From Calycina herbarum (Eukaryota; Ascomycota; Leotiomycetes; Helotiales; Pezizellaceae), in contig LLEY01000077.1 of NCBI GenBank assembly GCA_001414485.1, forward strand, positions 186,001 to 250,000: a DNA stretch of 64,000 nucleotides, read 5' to 3'. Every line of letters begins with the position of its first letter. Position 1 is the stretch's first letter. Shown piece after piece: positions 47,033 through 58,369 of the stretch. The notes beneath the pieces were generated by a model. The model had not been told where the DNA came from. It made no database searches and saw only the letters and a list, made by a program, of their open reading frames with translations. The position numbers were made by a program, and so were the translations under genes.

Positions 47033-47877
47033 GTGAATAGCTTCCTCTCAGTCCTCGAACCACTGCAGTCGCCGCATGATCCCCTCCTTGGCGCATTACT
47101 TCAAGCTCGACAAGCTTGCATGGCGATTGGCAGATATACCCACGAATATGAACTCGTACGATCACCTCCCTCCTCCTCCTTGAATCGGTTGCTTGGCTGC
47201 AGATGGATGGTTTCTTTGGTTTCTGCGGTTTTTTGCCACTCTTCGTTCGGCGAAAATCAAATAGACCAGGACTCGAAGAACACTTTATTTGCGTTGAAGG
47301 TTTTTTTTTGGGGGGGGGGGGGTTTCAGGGCTACGGACAGCGGACAAACCTCTCTCGCGACTCGAAGAATTGGCATAACGGCTACGGAAAGATTCTGGGC
47401 ACAGTATGTCCTTGAGACACTCCTCTTTCCTGCTTCTACGGACCAGCGTTTCGACTACGAATGGCTTTGTAAAGTCGCTCTTGGTCTACAAGGTGGTCTA
47501 TTTTTATTTTGAGGGATTGGGATGGGAATGGGGAACGGGGCACACAAGTGTTTTGTCTCTTTGCTCGTAGAGTATCGCTGCTGGATGGAATGAAACTGGA
47601 GCTACAACGAGATGGACGAGCCTCGTGCGATGGTCTACGCGATGAACTGAAATTGGGCTGCTTGAAGAAACTGTACGCGAGGGTGGATTGGCTTGAAAAA
47701 GGTTCGGTATTTCGGCTACGAGTGGTAGGAACTGGAGGACTTGGAAGGGCTAGAAGTGGCTTCGTGGGATGGGAATACAAAACGGGAGATGGAGTAGCTT
47801 TGCGGTTCTTGGTGGTGTCGTCAAGACGAGGAGAAACTGAAGAAGATGGGGCGTATGTACGTACAACACAGGGGTAG
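47033..47877 (+). CDS. Doubtful hypothetical gene
   Basis: Two plus-strand frames could be joined: one ending near 47492 (...YEWLCKVALGLQ) and one ending at 47877 (RVSLLDGMKLELQRDG..., LYARVDWLEKGSVFRLRVVG), using an intron with donor GTGGTC near 47493 and acceptor GCTCGTAG near 47571. No ATG starts the first frame (it opens at a GTG), a 12-base G run interrupts it, and long minus-strand frames overlap. I recognise no domain. It may be a decayed gene or chance. Confidence 0.18.
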
Positions 47878-50560
47878 CCTAAAAGAGGCCAAGGATTCAT
47901 ACCGTAGAGGTGTATGAAAGTTTGGGCCTTGCTTGAGATAAGGGAATGCGTGTAGGCACCCGGGACAAAACTAGCTGTGTGGAAACATGGGGTGTGCGTA
48001 TAGGTACGAGAGGGGCACTGAAATATTGAGGTGTATGGAAAATAAAGTTTGGTTTTGATCAGAGAAGAGGTTGGTTTATGCATGTACATGGGACGAGCCT
48101 AGGTTGTGAAACTTTGGTCTTGAGAAAGTCAAAGAAGTGACTTGCATGCTTGTGGTGTAGGTAGGAAAGTGGTACGCGGGGAAGAAGGGGAGTACATCGA
48201 GAGGTGTAGGGAAGTTTGAGATAAGAGGTGTATCGTGATGTCGATCAGTGCATATGCATATGCACTGTATATGCGAAAGAAAAACTTAGGTAGTGATCGT
48301 AGAGATGCTGCAGATACTTGGTAGGGGTATTGAAAAGTGGAAGTGTAAGGGGGGTTGTGCCATCATTCATTGTGCTGTACGCCCGAACAATATGAAATTA
48401 TTTTAAATATTCAAGAAAACCAATTCAATCGAACGACGACTATTAGTTATCTAAAAGCTCTTCGAACCATTAATTTAAGTGTCCTAGAATACTGCTTTGA
48501 TGAATATTGTTCAGGCGAACGCCGAATGGCACCACTTTTGATGTACTGAAGATAAGGAAAGATATAAGGGATGCAGAGAAAAGAGGGGGTTGTTTAAAAA
48601 CCAGCTCACGTGAGGGAATTTGGAGATAAGAAATACGTAGAAACTTCGGCAGATGTATGTACTGGAAGGGGAGAAGAGATAACAACAAAATACAGTACCA
48701 AAATACGAAAGCTCTAGATCTCTAGACGGATAAACTCTAAACGACATGCATCAAATCGAGATGAAAAAAGACGCTTCTCTAAGCGAAGCGATCGTGAAAG
48801 TGTCACCTTGACACCTTGACAATCGAGATGCGTTGGTGGGGTACGGGTAGGGTACGGGGAAACGGGAAATTTATGATGAACTAGGGGGGGTTGCGGAATA
48901 ATAGGCTGATCTTAACGTTAAGGATAAATGTTTCGGAGTTAAGATCCCAAGGTTGTTTACGGTAGGGTGGGGTGTTTCATGTTTTGCTCTTGGAGTACGA
49001 GGGAACGTGTTACAGATGGGGGGAATGGTTGGACGAGAACGAGAAGTGATAAGTGGCGAAAAGTCTCGTATAATTGTAAAAGAGGGTGTGGTGATAGGTG
49101 GAAGTGTTTGGAGCTCGTGTACATAGGAAGGGAGGTATCTCGGAGGTATCTCGGGTGTGCAATGTTGCTGGGGAAAGAGGGTGTATGAGCTGGATTTGAG
49201 GCAGATAAGTTCCATGGAACCTATGCATCACGAGGTAAGAGTTGAATTCTTGGTGTTCAACTTGTTTTTCGTGAAATCTGATGTAATTTGTCTCACTGTC
49301 AATGTAGAAGGACATAGGTTTAAGCGAGGATGCGGGTTTGAGGAATCTATAAATTTTCGAGACCGAGAGACGGGTTAGGATGGAGCTTGGTTTCGGAGAC
49401 TGTCAATGATCAATACAAGGTTATATATGAGGCTCGAGTCGTGCAATTTAGCGAGGTGAAATTAATCTGCGGAACCTCAAGTTTATACGCTTGTTTGCTC
49501 TTGCCCTATCCATTAAAGTCATATGTCCATTGCATTGTAATAATAGGCAGTGCCTACTTGATGATTATTCGATTTTATACGAAATCGCATAGTGTCTTGG
49601 CTAGGATAATTGATGATTTTTCCTGCGTGACTGAAGTGATTCTTGTTTTTAACAAATGGTGTTGCGATCATGCGCCATACTATACATCGATTAAGTGGTG
49701 TCTGGTGGAAGGTCTTAAGTGAAGAGTGCTTAGGCTAGTTAAATGGGATTTTTTTTCCTTTTCAAACGAATTTTATATTCAAATTTTATCCTCTGGGCTT
49801 CATTTGTTGATTTTGTACAACTGGCTTCAATTGGAGAAATGATTTAATTGGATGAATTTTTAATGATTATCCGAATTTTGTTCATGTATTTGTGTCAAGT
49901 GTCCCAAATCTCTCACATAATGAAGAGAAAAGTATTATCTTCCGAAAATGAAGCGAAGTAATTTTTCAGGAACCGATCGCAACACCATCTAGAAAAAAGG
50001 GGGGGAGAAAATCGTCTAAAAACAAACTGAAATCGGGAAAACTCATACAACATTTCAGGGTAGCTGAGGGTTGAAGCCAGACAACCTATCAATTTGACAA
50101 AAATCTAATTCGGGTTTCTGAGGCTGATTCTTATTACATCAAGTAGATACCCACGTGTGCTAGGATAGGAGGGCAACTAGATTGTTTGTTCTTATGAGTG
50201 ATATAAAACATTTTTACCATTTAATGAGTGACTTGGATACATGGGCTATTAACGAATGTAGCAAGACCTTGACCCTTCGACCCTAAACTTACGCCCAAGA
50301 GTGTACAACAGTGGTATAAAACGAGACGAGACCTAAAAGTAAAATAAAAAGACAAACACCAAGATAAATATCTCTTCCTCGTGTGATTGGGATAAGCGAG
50401 TGAGCTGGAGGGCTTCCAACTTTTCGTTTAGGTTTCCAACGGCTGTACCATATGAGGTATCATTGCTTTATGAAAGCCAGAATAGGAGCAATCTTTTCGA
50501 CAAGCTTGTGGCATTTTGTCGTTCATTTATTGATGTGGGAACACGAGTCGATATTTGTGT
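47878..50560. other. Gene-free region
   Basis: Between the doubtful frame and the end of the Zn2Cys6 gene I see no gene. It holds one repeat (48380-48517); the remainder is increasingly AT-rich. Confidence 0.5.
48380..48517. repeat. Small element with inverted ends
   Basis: Ends CGCCCGAACAATAT (48380) and ATATTGTTCAGGCG (ending 48517) are inverted repeats matching 13 of 14. The GAACAATAT motif and a GTCCTAGAAT segment link it to the hairpin repeats near the MedA gene. Confidence 0.6.
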
Positions 50561-52356
50561 TCATGTATTGATTGCTTCGTCCATCAACATCCTGCCTCGA
50601 AGACCTGCTGGCATCATTCTGCGAGCTAGCAAAAAGCCACCTTTGTCTGCCATCTCATTGAATAGCCGCTGGCAGTAGTTCCATTCTCGAGTACCCTGTC
50701 TAAAAACTTCGAAGGTGTTTCGGAGAGGGAACATCAAGAAAAAGTACCCCCCATTTCTGTGTGGTTCTAACAAATGGTACGGGATTGATCGCAAAAGTTC
50801 CATTGCTATATCTTGCAGTGTTTTGGGATCGTCGGGAAGGAGGAGGATGGGATTCGTTCGAGTGATTGGGACATTGGCGGTTATTGATGTGGAGGAAAAA
50901 TTTGGTCCCATCAATATACGTCCCATCCGGTATAGAGTAAGTAAGCATGTGTGGTAAAGACAATTTTCCACTGCTCGTGATAACTCTGTGTAGTGGATTG
51001 CCTGAGTAAAAGGCAGATCTGGATCCGTAACTTGAACAAGATATGCACAATTCGGATATTCGGCTTCCCAGGCTGCTCTCCAGTTGTAAAGACTCTGAAT
51101 TTGTGTCGCTACATCGGCACACAAATTATTAAAGTCCATAGATGTGGCTCGTAAACCAGTCCGCAGAGCTTCCATGTCCTCAAGAAGACCAGCTAGATAA
51201 CATTTCAGGTCACAAAGTTGTATGTAAAGGTTTTTGAGCTTCGGTTCCTTGAGCCACGGTATGGTTTGCCAGTCGGGATTTTCTAGAAAACATCGTTTCT
51301 TCGATTCCATGTCATGGTGCATGATTCCCATTCGGGCAGTTGCGAAGACATCTAACGCTGGCCGTGTCTGGAATCGTTCCGCTCCGCATTGTTCGATTAG
51401 CCTCTGTACACCACCGAGATGTTGTATCATGCCGCCCCGATAAGACGCAAACATCTAGCAGCGTGTTAGCTTGAATATTCAAGTAATTATTCTAAATATT
51501 TGGAACAATCTAGAATGTTAACCCAGATGTTTTAGGACAATTATGTTCAATTTTCCCAGATACCTGGTTTAACAACTTCGATTCTTCTATAAAGTTTGAA
51601 CAACATGCGCCGTTTGCTACCGGTCCATTGCGAGAATTTCTTAGAGGAACTAGAAAGGAGTGTACACAAAGTAATGACTGAGTATCTTACTAACCTCATA
51701 TATGACCAAAGATAGCACGTTGGTAAGTGTGGACAGCGTAAATGCCTTGGGATCTTTCAAATCTCGCCCCAATAAAGGCAGGGTCTTGCCATAAGATATA
51801 GCTCCAGCGTTAATACTGTTTATGTCATGGTGCATCCGGCCAAAATAAATGCTACTCAGCGCATTGACGGCTTGGGTTGTTGTGCAGCTGTCTTGTCCTC
51901 GGTATTCACGCATGGCCCATGGTATAAACATTCTCCATCCCGAAAACAATTCGTTTTGCATGAAAGTCAACCTAACGGTGGTCTCGTTTCCTGCCAAAGA
52001 AAGTGATGGTGGAACATGAGCTGCCGCCTTTAGTTGGATAGCGAATTGAGTTTGACGATTCGGTTTGAGCCTTTCTTGCTCAGCTTGAACGGACTCCAGG
52101 TAGGCTTGTCGTTTGACTTGAACGCGTTTCTGTGCTCGGGCCTTTTCGTCCACGAACTTGAGGTCTCGGTCATAGCCTTCACAAGGAATCTTTGCTTTGG
52201 CACATCTTTCACATTTCGGATGAACCTCATCACATTTGACACGCCGACGGCGGCAGGTGTGACAGCCTAACAAGAGTTAGCAAAAGAGAGGGGAAATACG
52301 TTCTGGAACTGTTTTTGTAATCACTTACCTCCAGAACGACCCCCAACGCCTACCAT
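50561..52356 (-). CDS. Zn2Cys6 fungal transcription factor
   Basis: Three exons, 52356-52329, 52266-51695 and 51454-50561; 497 residues. The start ATG 52356 gives MVGVGGRSGGCHTCRRRRVK. The binuclear zinc cluster is complete: Cys11, 14, 21, 28, 31 and 38 in the spacing C-x2-C-x6-C-x6-C-x2-C-x6-C, which binds DNA as in Gal4. A basic linker follows (KARAQKRVQVKRQAYLE), then the helical fungal-specific C-terminal region, with GGMIQHLGGVQRLIEQCG typical of the class with a DUF3468-like domain. It probably regulates a nutritional or secondary pathway, but no target cluster lies next to it. Intron 1 (62 nt) splits the Gly10 codon; intron 2 (240 nt, GAG|GTTAGT...GCTAG|ATG) holds a copy of repeat family A and would otherwise add in-frame stops. 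Confidence 0.88.
51470..51637. repeat. Repeat family A, copy inside the Zn2Cys6 gene intron
   Basis: TTTGGAACAATCTAGAATGT, TAACCCAGATGTTTTAGGAC and AATTATGTTCAATTTTCCCA run parallel to the interior of copy 1 (19914-19970). A degraded TIR (reverse strand CTCGCAATGGAC) is at the right end near 51632. It lies inside the 240-nt intron 51455-51694. Confidence 0.65.
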
Positions 52357-54840
52357 ATTTTTGCTTGATGGGTGAGTCTTGTACGGTTGAATCAATAAGG
52401 CTGAAAGTCAGGGAAAAGAAATATTTTTGCATCGAATTTCGAAGACTGGTATCCTCAAAAGTACTGCGAAGATCTGTGCTTTTCAATACAAAAGGCTTCC
52501 TGCTTTGCGTTGCGCAGATAGGAACGAGTGCTGGAGGCGTTGTCGAGGACGACAAGAGGGTCCGATGATACGCGGCCAAAACAAGACTCCAAGGTTCGAA
52601 TTTTATTCAGCCACAATTTGTTGTTTCGTGTCCAAAGGAGACTTTCGGAGAATTTTTGATCCTCTTCCTGTTTGTTGGGTGCTGTTGGATTTGATAAAGA
52701 GGGAGAAGGTGAAACGAGGCGCTACTTGCAGCTAATCCTAGGGCGCAATAAAGCATTTGGAGCCTTTGTGAAAGGTCGAGCTTCAAGCAATCAAAGTGGT
52801 GAGCCTGCATCTCCGCGGCACAGCTGAGGAGATCAACCTGGCGTTGTGCATCTGTTGAATCGGCGGGATTGGCTTGAAAAGTGGGACTGGTGCTCCTTTA
52901 GTCAGCTTTCTCCGGCCCCGCCCACCGCCAACCTTTACACTACATATGCTTTTTTCCTCCATCTGACTGGATGAGCCTCCCCCTTACTATATGTATGTCA
53001 TATCAATACTACATAGTCTCCTTCTCGTACTTTCTTTCCATATATGATAGCTGTAGGTAAATTTTGCTTGAGGCTTATTTTCCCTCCCCCTGTTCTCGCT
53101 TAATTGGTTGGTTCGTTCCCATTTATAGCAGATCCTGATGGCGCAGCAGGGTCGCAGCTGCATATTATAGCCAATGGCACCGGTACCACCCATTTGTTTA
53201 CTCTCTGTGGTTTGAATCAACTGTTCAATTTTGGAAGTGTTACAAACTCAGGCGGGTTCGCCTTACCGGTAGTCAGCCACGCAAAACGTTGACTTCCGGG
53301 AGGCTAGAACTTTACCCTGAACAACATGTTTTCCACACGTGTATACGGGGGCGCAGCGGTTACAGTAAATGTTGAGAGATTAACCTTAAAACGTTGCACC
53401 TCACTCTCACCCAGCGCTTAACTGGGACCCCACCACCAAAAAGAGATAAATCTTACGAGCTCTTTCTTACCTTAGATCTCCATACCCCTTCGTGATATTC
53501 TCTCTAGCTTTAGAGTCGTATGAAAAGAATCCCCCAACAATGCAAGGCAGATAGCGAGGCCTCATTAGGAGGTCGGGGTGAAAGCAGCTTATCTAATTGA
53601 CAATCGTCGATCTTACCTGCAACGCCACCAATCTCAATCCTAACCGCCTCAAACCACTATTTTGCATGACGCTGGATCCTAATGCCAGCATGCCACGTTT
53701 CTAGAACAATTCTTTTGTTTCAAGTGAACATACTATGACGCGATTGGGCACTAAAACATCCCCCATGGCCATGTTTGCATGTTGGATTCGGCGGAGTTGT
53801 TTCCTAAAGAAGCAACCTCTGGAACCCCGGATTTTGGGATCTGGATTTTGGGATCTGGATTTTGGAAGAAACCCGTATTACTTCGTACAGGGCCGAAATA
53901 ACCACCATTCGCCACTATAACGATACGCTAGAAGGTTCCACGCTAACGTCATCGCAGCCAATGAGATTAATATGCCCCGGATGCCGCTTTTACACCCATT
54001 TTCGATGTAGATGTAGTTACTGATGGAGGCTATACAAAATACTAAGAGTTTTGAAGCAAGAAGCATAAAGCGGCACATGCCAAGCATTTAGTTTGGCCCA
54101 CTGTGGGGGGGTGATTATTTCGAGCCTGTACGAAGTATGTGGAAGTTTCCACATACGTCCGAGCCGGGGGCGAATCGGACTACGGCCTCAAAGGTATTTA
54201 TAATTGTATTTTTTGCAGATACGAGCTACGAGTTACTCACCTCCCCCCCCAACATACTGTTAAGGTTCTCGGGACCGAATACTAGGATTGATTCAGGTCA
54301 CCCCATTCTTGAAGTTTCCGAAATTGCGGCGTAATTGAACGTGCCCAGAAGTTAGAACATTAAAAAATAAAATACAAAGTCAAGGAATGAATTGAAAGGT
54401 TCGGCGATTGCGGACTTTAATCCACTACACGGAGGTCTTTTGATCGAGTTTATCGGCTGGGTTTTCTAATATTGAAGCTTTTCGTAGGAGACATCAAATT
54501 TTGGTCGCTTGTGAGTCTTCCGGTCCCTATTATGCGACTGGGTAACGAATTTTGAATATTGAAGGGGTCACTTTGATATTGTAACAGAATTCAAATCATG
54601 CTATTCAACTTGAACAACACCCCACTCTTGTGGTGAAACAAAAGAGTAGTGGGATAGTAAGTACCGATGAGGATTGAGCAAATCTTGACCTCAAAGGTAC
54701 CCTGTAACCTAATCTGAATTTTGCTGAAGGGCCCTTCCTACTGTTCCACTTTTTGGATTCTGTCCACCCCTGTTAACAGTATATCTTATAAAATTAACCT
54801 TGAAGCACGTGGAGTACACAAGTGGGGTATTCATAGATTA
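52357..54840. other. Gene-free region
   Basis: Upstream region of the Zn2Cys6 gene followed by unique non-coding sequence up to the retroelement. The frame at 53104-53292 has no support beyond its length. Three near-repeats of GGGATCTGGATTTTG lie at 53827-53861. Confidence 0.5.
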
Positions 54841-54844
54841 CCAG

Positions 54845-54950
54845 AGAAGCACCTACTAGTATATAACTAGCTAAGGATAACGATAATATTAGTATACTAG
54901 ACGCTCCTAAACTCTATAAAGTCGAAGTACTTAAGTCTATTAAAGTTAAG
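54845..54950. repeat. Fragment of retroelement interior outside its LTR
   Basis: CACCTACTAGTATATAACTAG through CTTAAGTCTATTAAAGTTAAG (each over 20 bases shown here only by their ends) matches the interior at about 55518-55612, yet it lies left of the 5' LTR. It shows that a second copy, or a rearranged piece of one, was present at the insertion site. Confidence 0.65.
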
Positions 54951-55396
54951 TATTACGAATTACGTTATACGTAGTAAGTAGTCTAGACGGCGCTCTAATA
55001 GAACAAGGTACGATATCTAGGAAATAGAAGGTAATATAGGAGGGAATTAGTAATATAAAGATATTTAGATATTCTAGGATCTTACTATTAGATAACCGTT
55101 AGAAGTTATATATTAGATCCTATTAGATCTTATAAAGGATCTAGAGAGATCTAGAGAGATAGGCTTATATAAGGATCTAGATAATACGAAGAGTTCTATA
55201 TAAGACTAGCACGTCTACTATTAGATAGAAGCTTCGTACTTAACTTTAGTTATTAATCTTATTATCTTATTTAATATCTTTAATATAAGTAACGAGTTTA
55301 CTTCTAAGTAAATAACCTAGTATATCTGTACTTCTTACTTATATACTAACCTTCGAGACTTAGTTATCTTTGTTTAGTTCGTTTAAGTTTTATTAT
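54951..55396 (+). repeat. 5' LTR
   Basis: Begins TATTACGAAT; shares GTAGTAAGTAGTCTAGAC, TATATAAGACTAGCACGTCT and TTTGTTTAGTTCGTTTAAGT in order with the 3' LTR. Borders accurate to a few bases. Confidence 0.85.
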
Positions 55397-56279
55397 ACTT
55401 TAAGTACCTGCTTAGAAGTTTAGTTACTATAGCTCTAATAACCTCTGCTATAGCTAGCTTAAGTACTAGTTAAGTTAACGTCGTAGAAATATCTAGAAGT
55501 GCTACTAGAAGAACACCTACTAGTATATAGTTAGCTAGAAACAACGACAATGTTAGTATACTAGACGCCTCTAAGCCTTATAAGATTAAAGTACTTAAGT
55601 CTATTAAAGTTAAGATACTAGACACGTATTACGAGAAATAAAAGGAACTTAACTCGTTTCTTCTTTAAATAGACATCTACTTTAATTTTAACTTAGATAA
55701 ATCAAAGGTAATTATAACTTACGAACTATCTTCGCTATCTCCTACCTAAGAGAAGTAGTATTAGAATAGGCTTAGCTATATTTAGAAGACTTCTTTAAAA
55801 ATAAAGATAAAGATAGAAAGATAGAATTAACTAAGATTATATTTAAATCTTAGAGAGGATTTAAAGTAACTATTAGGAAAGCTTTTAGAGACTTTAACGT
55901 AATCTAAAGTACTATATATAAGCTTTTAGATTTATACAAAACTAGATTAGTAATAGATTATACTAATAAATTCTAACGTTATAGAACGAAATTAGAATAA
56001 GATACTATTACTCTTATAGAACTCTTTTATAGAAGATTAAAGATATATATTTATAAGAAAATAGTTAAATAGAATATATAGTTCTTAACTATTATAAGTA
56101 TAATTAAGGAAGTTATCTAGTTAGATAACTGCTTATACGATTTAGAAAGAGTAATCCTAGATATAGAGAAGAGAGTAAAGGGTTAGGAAAGTAGAAGCAC
56201 TCCTATACTAAGTATAGTAAAGAAGCGAACACTATATAAAAGAAAACCTTTCTAAAGAAAGAAGAACTTTCTTAGAAAG

Positions 56280-56360
56280 AGCGAAATCGTTGACGTAAGT
56301 AGAACTTATATTATAACTATAGCCTTCTTAGTTATAGAGTAAATAAGTATAGTAAGAAGA
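56280..56360 (+). pseudogene. Decayed gag zinc knuckle
   Basis: The frame shows YYNY-x3-SY-x4-Y in the spacing of a CCHC knuckle (C-x2-C-x4-H-x4-C), with each Cys or His codon changed by G-to-A or C-to-T. Typical of a RIP-mutated nucleocapsid region. Confidence 0.6.
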
Positions 56361-58369
56361 AAGACTCTAAAGGAAAGAAATAAGTTAATACTACTATTTA
56401 GTAATAAGTAGCTTTAACTGATCGTATTAAACTTATAGACAAGGAACTTAAAGCTAGAGAATATAGTATATAGATTAAAACAGATACTATAGATATAATA
56501 ATAAGCGTTATATATCTATAGCTAAATAAAGGAATCGAGTTATAAGTTAGTAGAGTATAAGATACTAATAATAATAGAGATCTACTCTTTAAAGAAAATT
56601 ATAATATATAGTTAGAAATAGATTATAAAGCACCTCTTTAAGCAGAATACGAATTACTACTATTAACTAGTTCTTTAGAAATATTAGACTTATCTTCTAG
56701 TTTAGAAGAAGAAGTTAGAAATAAGAACTCTAGAGTTAGAGAAACGTAGGTCTTTCTTAGAATATTTAAATAAGGAAATCGTTAAGTATATATAGATAAC
56801 TAGAAGCTAGACTTCTAGAGTCCTTATACTATATAGAGAGTTAATCTAACTATCTTAATAATATATATAGTTATAAGAAATAACCTAGAAATAATAACTC
56901 TAGTTAGCTTAATTACTAGGTAAGAAACTATTAAGTCTAAAGAACCTAAACATAGTTAAGAATAGTCTAAGATAGGAGATATATAGACGGTTATAGATCT
57001 TTAGAAGAAAACTAGCTTATAGTAATAGCAGAGTCCTAGGGATTTTATAAAGTATCTAAAACCTAGTTTCCTAGATATACTTTCTAATAAAAAGGAAGTA
57101 TTACTAGAAATAAGAGGCTAGTATACTATAGTCGCTTTAGTTAGTATTATTAGAGTAATATTTTATAAACCTAGAACTAAGAGATTATTTAGTATAATCT
57201 TTTAGAAAATAAATAAATATAATATAAGCTAAGAAACGGAATTAGTATAGAAGGAACTTTACTACTTAGTAGTTAGAGAATTATAGTCTATTAAAATAAT
57301 AAACAGAACCTTAGCTAAATAGATATAATACTATCTAGAGGCTATATCTAACTAGTCTATAGAAAAACGATTTACTAGAACCTTACTAGAACTAGAATAA
57401 ACTATAGAATATAGATTAATATATAAAGTAGTTTCTATAGATTTAGAAAAAGTAACCTTTATTCTAAAGTCTAGTAAGAAAAACAAGGATAAAAGGAGAT
57501 TTAAAGTATACTTTATAAAAGAAGAATTAAATACTACTTCTAAGGAAAATTAGTTAATTATAACTATAAAAATAAGAGAAAAGGAACTTCAAGTCTTAAT
57601 TAACTCTAGAGTAATAGGTAATTTCCTTTCTCTAATAGCTCTTAAGAAGTTAAACGTCTTAATTAAAAGTATAAAGCTATACTACCTAGGAGTAGTTAAT
57701 AAAACAGACGTTATATACTAGAATAGAATTATTAACTAGTAAACTATTCTAATAAAAGTTAATATTAGAAGATATTACTTAGAAATATAATTCAATATTA
57801 TTAAAATAGGAAGAAAGGAAGTAATACTTAGTATATTATAGATTTAAGAATATAATCTAGATATTAACTAGAAGGCTTAAATAATTATATAAGTTTATAA
57901 TTATAACTAAAAGGCTAGAACGAGGTTAGCGCTACCTCTTCTAATATATTAGAACACCTAGTCTAGAGTCTTCTACAGGTTAGTAAGACAGCTAATAACG
58001 AAATACCTATGTAGTATAGAGAATTTAAAGCTTTGTTTAAAAATCTAAAAGACTTATAAGCCTTACTAGAACATCGCTTATAAGATTATAAGATTAAATT
58101 AAAAGAGGGTTATTACTTTTTAAAGTAGAAGCTTCGGTTATATAACTAGAAAAGCCTATAAAGAATAGAAAGTTATATAAGAGAAGGTATTAAGAAGAGA
58201 TATATTAGGAAATCTAAGTTACTAATTACCTTAAATATACCTATTATTAAGAAGAAAGACAACTTAGAGAAGAGAGTATATATTAATTACTAAGAAGTAA
58301 ATTATACTATAGTTAAGAACGCTTATCTATTACTACCTAGCTAATATTTATAGGATAAATTAGATAAGG

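Noticed and set aside
47436..48089. 217-codon minus-strand frame
   Set aside because: Low-complexity Ser/Pro/Thr composition, no ATG-context or domain, and it overlaps plus-strand frames; likely chance.
2357..52356. Secondary-metabolite gene cluster
   Set aside because: A Zn2Cys6 regulator and an esterase are present, but no synthase, P450 or transporter genes lie between or beside them.
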